7,596 bases of DNA, taken from NCBI GenBank assembly GCA_002399735.1, contig DHEF01000014.1, positions 143,018 through 150,613 of the forward strand. The letters run 5' to 3'. Position 1 is the stretch's first letter, and every line of letters starts with the position of its first letter. Shown one piece after another: positions 4,636 through 7,596 of the stretch. Made by a program: the position numbers and the translations under genes. Source of the stretch: Chitinophagaceae bacterium UBA4857 (GTDB lineage: Bacteria; Bacteroidota; Bacteroidia; Chitinophagales; Chitinophagaceae). The notes under the pieces were generated by a model. That model was not told the DNA's origin and searched no databases. It saw only the letters and a list, made by a program, of their open reading frames with translations.

Positions 4636-5805
4636 ATGAGCCTGTACAGCAAAAGAGGCGTGAGTGCACAAAAAGAAGAAGTGCATGCCGCTACCGAAAA
4701 ATTAGACAAAGGTCTTTACCCCAACGCATTTTGTAAAATTTATGCCGATGTACTTTGCGGCGACGCCGATTGGGTGAATATTATGCACGCCGATGGTGCA
4801 GGTACAAAAAGTATTTTAGCTTATTTATATTGGAAAGAAACCGGCGATGTTAGCGTTTGGAAAGGTATTGCGCAGGATGCTATTGTGATGAATCTGGACG
4901 ATTTATTATGCGTGGGCATTTATGATCAGTTACTTTTTTCATCTACAATTGACAGAAATAAACGCATTATTCCGGCCGAGGTTTTAGAAGCGGTGATTAA
5001 TGGTAGTCAGGAGTTTTTTGACACCATGAAAGAATTTGGTGTAAACATTACGTACATGGGTGGTGAAACGGCCGATGTGGGTGACGTAGTACGCACCATG
5101 GCCGTAAACGGCACCATGGCTGCACGCTGGCCAAAAAATAAATTAATTACCAACGATAAAATTGCTGTTGGTGATGTAATTGTTGGTCTGGCATCGTTTG
5201 GTAAAGCTAATTACGAAAGCAACTATAATAGCGGATTAGCTAGTAACGGTTTAACCAGTGCCCGCCACGATGTGTTGCAAAAAATTTATGCCGAAGATTT
5301 TCCGGAGTCTTACGATAACGATTTAGACGACTCGGTGGTGTACATTGGGCCACACCGTTTTACCGAAATAATAGAAACGCAATTTGGTATGCAAACTATT
5401 GGCGAATTATTACTATCGCCTACACGTACTTTTGCACCAATTTTAAAAGATATATTGGTTAACCATTTTGATGCTGTACATGGCTTAATACATTGCAGCG
5501 GTGGCGGACAAACCAAATGTTTAAAATATTTACCTACTACCCTACGTATTGTAAAAGATAATTTGTTTACGCCTCCTGAAATTTTCCGCATTATACAATC
5601 GGCCAGCGGATCGGACGACAGAGAAATGTACCAAGTATTTAACATGGGTACACGTATGGAAATTTATACTACCGAAGAAGAAGCTGCTAACATTATTAAC
5701 ATAGCCAACGGTTATGGCGTTGCGGCACAAATAATTGGCCGTGTTGAAGCCAGTGATAAAAAAGAAGTAGTAATTACAACACCTAACGGATTATTGCAGT
5801 ATTAA
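4636..5805 (+). CDS. purM: Phosphoribosylformylglycinamidine cyclo-ligase (AIR synthase), Bacteroidetes type
   Basis: This 389-residue cytoplasmic enzyme performs the ATP-dependent ring closure of FGAM to aminoimidazole ribonucleotide in purine synthesis. The PurM-fold motifs are all present in divergent form: HADGAGTKSILAYLYW (51-66, usually DGVGTK), DLLCVG (89-94), MGGETADVGD (141-150, usually GGETAEMP), SGLASNGLTSAR (199-210, usually SGLHSNGYS-R), SPTRTFAP (261-268), LIHCSGGGQTKCLKYLP (284-300, usually HITGGG) and EMYQVFNMGTRMEI (330-343). It is about 45 residues longer than E. coli PurM (345), as expected of the form I associate with Bacteroidetes. The start is supported by MSLYSKRGVSA, which resembles the N-terminus of that form. 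No other pur genes are adjacent. Other members of the PurM/selenophosphate synthetase superfamily fit less well. Confidence 0.9.
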   Translation: MSLYSKRGVSAQKEEVHAATEKLDKGLYPNAFCKIYADVLCGDADWVNIMHADGAGTKSILAYLYWKETGDVSVWKGIAQDAIVMNLDDLLCVGIYDQLLFSSTIDRNKRIIPAEVLEAVINGSQEFFDTMKEFGVNITYMGGETADVGDVVRTMAVNGTMAARWPKNKLITNDKIAVGDVIVGLASFGKANYESNYNSGLASNGLTSARHDVLQKIYAEDFPESYDNDLDDSVVYIGPHRFTEIIETQFGMQTIGELLLSPTRTFAPILKDILVNHFDAVHGLIHCSGGGQTKCLKYLPTTLRIVKDNLFTPPEIFRIIQSASGSDDREMYQVFNMGTRMEIYTTEEEAANIINIANGYGVAAQIIGRVEASDKKEVVITTPNGLLQY

Positions 5806-5831
5806 TAGTTTTTATTACAAATTTCTGTAGA

Positions 5832-5880
5832 AATAATGCCATTTGTTGCTAATAATGCAATAAATGGCATTATTATTATT
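5832..5880 (+). terminator. Long AT-rich hairpin after purM
   Basis: AATAATGCCATTT (5832-5844) pairs perfectly with AAATGGCATTATT (5862-5874). The stem continues through one G-T pair and TTGC/GCAA (5846-5849 with 5857-5860) to a 7-base loop, making 18 pairs in all. A T-rich but interrupted run follows. It lies 27 bases after the purM stop and most likely ends that transcript. Confidence 0.7.
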
Positions 5881-5914
5881 ACTATATTGATATTGCATCA
5901 CCAAAGAATAATTT

Positions 5915-7510
5915 ATGATAAAACTTACCGGACTAGTATTATTTATCGCATTAGTTTTCACCGCCTGTAACAACCAAACACCTAAAGAGTTTGTGGTACA
6001 ACCACGTGACACTACCATTACCGTTGAAAACTCGTACAACGACTTATTTTTAGACAGCACCGCCATGGAAGATTATATTGCCAAACAACAGGTTGGCGAT
6101 ACCCTGGCACAACGTATTCGTAGTTTTTACAACAGCCGCAACTACCAATATGCCTGGTTTGACAGTACAGGTGTGGCAGAATATGCGGGTAGTTTTTTAA
6201 ATGCACAAAGTCAGTATATTTTATACTCCAAAGACAGTAGCTTGTACAATAAAGATTTACAACAACTGCACGACTCACTAACATCGGACAGTAGTAAATA
6301 CCAAATACCCGGTAAAAAAAGATTGGGTACAGAGTTGGCTTTAACCACACAGTTTTTTCGCTATGCCTTTAAAGCATATGTAGGCGATTCATCCATTAAC
6401 CTGCAAGACCTTGGTTGGTTTATTCCACGTAAAAAAACCGATATGACTGGTTTGTTGGATTCGCTAATTAGCAACAAAGGAAAAAACCTTGAAAATTACG
6501 AGCCGCTAAACAAACAATATAATTTACTAAAAGAACAATTACTTAAATACTACGGTTACCAAAAAGAAGGTGAATGGGATAGTATTTTTATCACCAAAAA
6601 GTTTTATAAAATTGGCGATACATCTGCCGCCTTAGCTAAAATAAAACATCGCTTGTATTTAACCGGCGATGCTGCCGAAGATGATACCACACTTGTATTT
6701 GACACCACTTTACTAACCGCAGTAAAACATTTTCAACGTCGTTACGGCTTAAAAGAAGATGGTGCTATTGGAAACGATTTATTAAAAGAAATTAATCGTC
6801 CCATTCATCATCGTATTGAGCAGTTGTTGATTAATATGGAACGTATGCGCTGGTTGCCCGGCAATACCGATCAGGATTATTTACTGGTTAACATTCCTGC
6901 CTACAGATTGTATGTATATGAAAAAGGACAACTTGCCTGGAGCATGAACGTAGTAGTTGGCTCCGAAGCGCATAGCACCGTAATTTTTAATGGCGCCATG
7001 AAATACATTGTGTTTAGCCCTTACTGGAATATCCCTAACAGTATTGTACGTAATGAAATTAATCCTGCCATACAACGTAACCCTAATTATTTAGCCCGTA
7101 ATAATATGGAAAGATTTAATGGTGGTATACGCCAAAAGCCCGGCCCTCGTAATTCGCTTGGGTTAGTGAAATTTTTATTCCCTAACAGTTATAATATTTA
7201 CTTGCACGATACACCTAGCAAAGGTTTATTTAACGAAGCAAACCGTGCCTTTAGCCATGGTTGTATTCGCCTTGCGGAGCCTAAACGTTTAGCAGAATAT
7301 TTATTGCGCAAAGACAGTGTATGGACACCTGAAAAAATTAATGATGCCATGAACGCCGGTAAAGAAAAATATGTAACACTTAACCCAACTGTACCGGTGG
7401 TTATTGGCTACTTTACCGCATGGGTTGATAATGAAGGACAATTAAATTTTCGTGATGACATATATGGCCACGATAAAAAACTGGCCGAAAAAATGTTTAC
7501 TAAAAAATAA
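5915..7510 (+). CDS. YcbB-like L,D-transpeptidase lipoprotein
   Basis: This 531-residue periplasmic enzyme should form 3-3 (L,D) cross-links in peptidoglycan or attach partners to it. Residues 1-17 form a signal peptide with lipobox F-T-A-C (C18), so it would be a lipoprotein, unlike E. coli YcbB/LdtD. Residues of about 50-225 correspond to the N-terminal scaffold region of YcbB-type proteins. Residues of about 232-293 form a peptidoglycan-binding domain (KIGDTSAALAKIKHRL and AVKHFQRRYGLKEDGAIG). Residues of about 320-465 form the YkuD catalytic domain, with H431 in YLHDTP and the S-H-G-C-I-R-L motif containing H448, catalytic C450 and R452. All key residues are present and the length fits the family. 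The ATG at 5915 is fixed by the signal peptide. It has its own terminator and no clear promoter consensus in the 40 bases upstream. Confidence 0.92.
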   Translation: MIKLTGLVLFIALVFTACNNQTPKEFVVQPRDTTITVENSYNDLFLDSTAMEDYIAKQQVGDTLAQRIRSFYNSRNYQYAWFDSTGVAEYAGSFLNAQSQYILYSKDSSLYNKDLQQLHDSLTSDSSKYQIPGKKRLGTELALTTQFFRYAFKAYVGDSSINLQDLGWFIPRKKTDMTGLLDSLISNKGKNLENYEPLNKQYNLLKEQLLKYYGYQKEGEWDSIFITKKFYKIGDTSAALAKIKHRLYLTGDAAEDDTTLVFDTTLLTAVKHFQRRYGLKEDGAIGNDLLKEINRPIHHRIEQLLINMERMRWLPGNTDQDYLLVNIPAYRLYVYEKGQLAWSMNVVVGSEAHSTVIFNGAMKYIVFSPYWNIPNSIVRNEINPAIQRNPNYLARNNMERFNGGIRQKPGPRNSLGLVKFLFPNSYNIYLHDTPSKGLFNEANRAFSHGCIRLAEPKRLAEYLLRKDSVWTPEKINDAMNAGKEKYVTLNPTVPVVIGYFTAWVDNEGQLNFRDDIYGHDKKLAEKMFTKK

Positions 7511-7543
7511 CACAAAGCCCTTCATTACGAAGGGCTTTGTGTT
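7509..7543. terminator. Strong hairpin terminator, probably bidirectional
   Basis: CACAAAGCCCTTC (7511-7523) pairs perfectly with GAAGGGCTTTGTG (7529-7541) around the loop ATTAC. AA (7509-7510) and TT (7542-7543) extend the stem to 15 pairs. The AA belongs to the stop codon of the L,D-transpeptidase. The plus strand continues with only a short T run. The minus strand has TTATTTTTTA beyond the stem, a better U-tract, suggesting a convergent gene to the right. Confidence 0.85.
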
Positions 7544-7596
7544 TATGATACCGGCTGCGGTTCCCTGATTGAACTTTTGTTGCGTATTCTAAGATA
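7543..7596 (-). CDS. Possible C-terminal end of a convergent gene (partial)
   Basis: On the minus strand an open frame enters from the right edge and ends at TAA (7545-7543), giving 17 residues ending in IREPQPVS. Its stop codon abuts the shared hairpin, and the hairpin's best U-tract faces this direction, both expected for a convergent gene. The piece is too short to identify and may be a chance frame. Confidence 0.3.
   Translation of the reverse strand, partial: YLRIRNKSSIREPQPVS

Noticed and set aside
5310..5730. Minus-strand open frames inside purM
   Set aside because: They are shadows of a gene whose motifs are clear throughout, and they have no recognisable protein features.
6018..6350. 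Minus-strand open frame inside the L,D-transpeptidase gene
   Set aside because: Its translation is low in expected patterns and it overlaps fully a gene with signal peptide and domains intact.
1..7596. A new multi-gene defence or mobile system
   Set aside because: All clear genes are common chromosomal or envelope genes with separate promoters and terminators, and no transposase, integrase, nuclease or toxin motif is visible.

Overview
The window looks like ordinary chromosomal DNA from a member of the Bacteroidota, most likely the Chitinophagaceae or a close relative. The evidence is: AT-rich intergenic DNA; start codons without Shine-Dalgarno sequences; promoter-like TTTG / TAnnTTTG pairs typical of this phylum; two lipoproteins and an outer-membrane barrel protein; the roughly 390-residue form of PurM; and an SDR-type threonine dehydrogenase. 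The family placement is inference from style, not from a marker gene.

Layout, left to right. The first 45 bases may be the tail of an upstream gene, followed by a hairpin-rich AT stretch. A DinB-superfamily (DUF1572-like) protein lies at 114-665. A good promoter (684-714) precedes an outer-membrane beta-barrel protein (825-1478). Eight bases later comes an acylphosphatase (1487-1759) that has no ATG, GTG or TTG start; the best candidate start is ATT. A bidirectional hairpin terminator (1768-1800) separates it from a convergent SDR-type L-threonine 3-dehydrogenase (1821-2765, minus strand). A divergent intergenic region leads to kdsA (3023-3844), with all four metal ligands of the metal-dependent class. 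Next come degenerate TTCAA-type repeats and a small Cys-rich lipoprotein (4019-4408). After it lies a 227-bp non-coding stretch holding a possible dispersed element and a 16-bp tandem repeat that runs into the purM promoter. purM (4636-5805) ends in a long AT-rich hairpin. A YcbB-like L,D-transpeptidase lipoprotein (5915-7510) ends in a strong hairpin that may serve a convergent gene beyond the right edge.

The genes do not form one pathway. Several concern the cell envelope: KdsA makes the Kdo precursor for lipopolysaccharide, the L,D-transpeptidase remodels peptidoglycan, and the barrel protein and small lipoprotein should sit in the outer membrane. PurM (purine synthesis), threonine dehydrogenase and acylphosphatase are metabolic housekeeping. 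Most genes appear to be separate transcription units; only the barrel protein and acylphosphatase look co-transcribed.

I see no phage, insertion sequence, CRISPR, toxin-antitoxin or defence system, and nothing that clearly amounts to a new system. The points most worth a second look are the acylphosphatase start codon, the promoters lying 4-5 bases from the kdsA and purM start codons, the tandem repeat at the purM promoter, and the possible dispersed element at 4409-4530.
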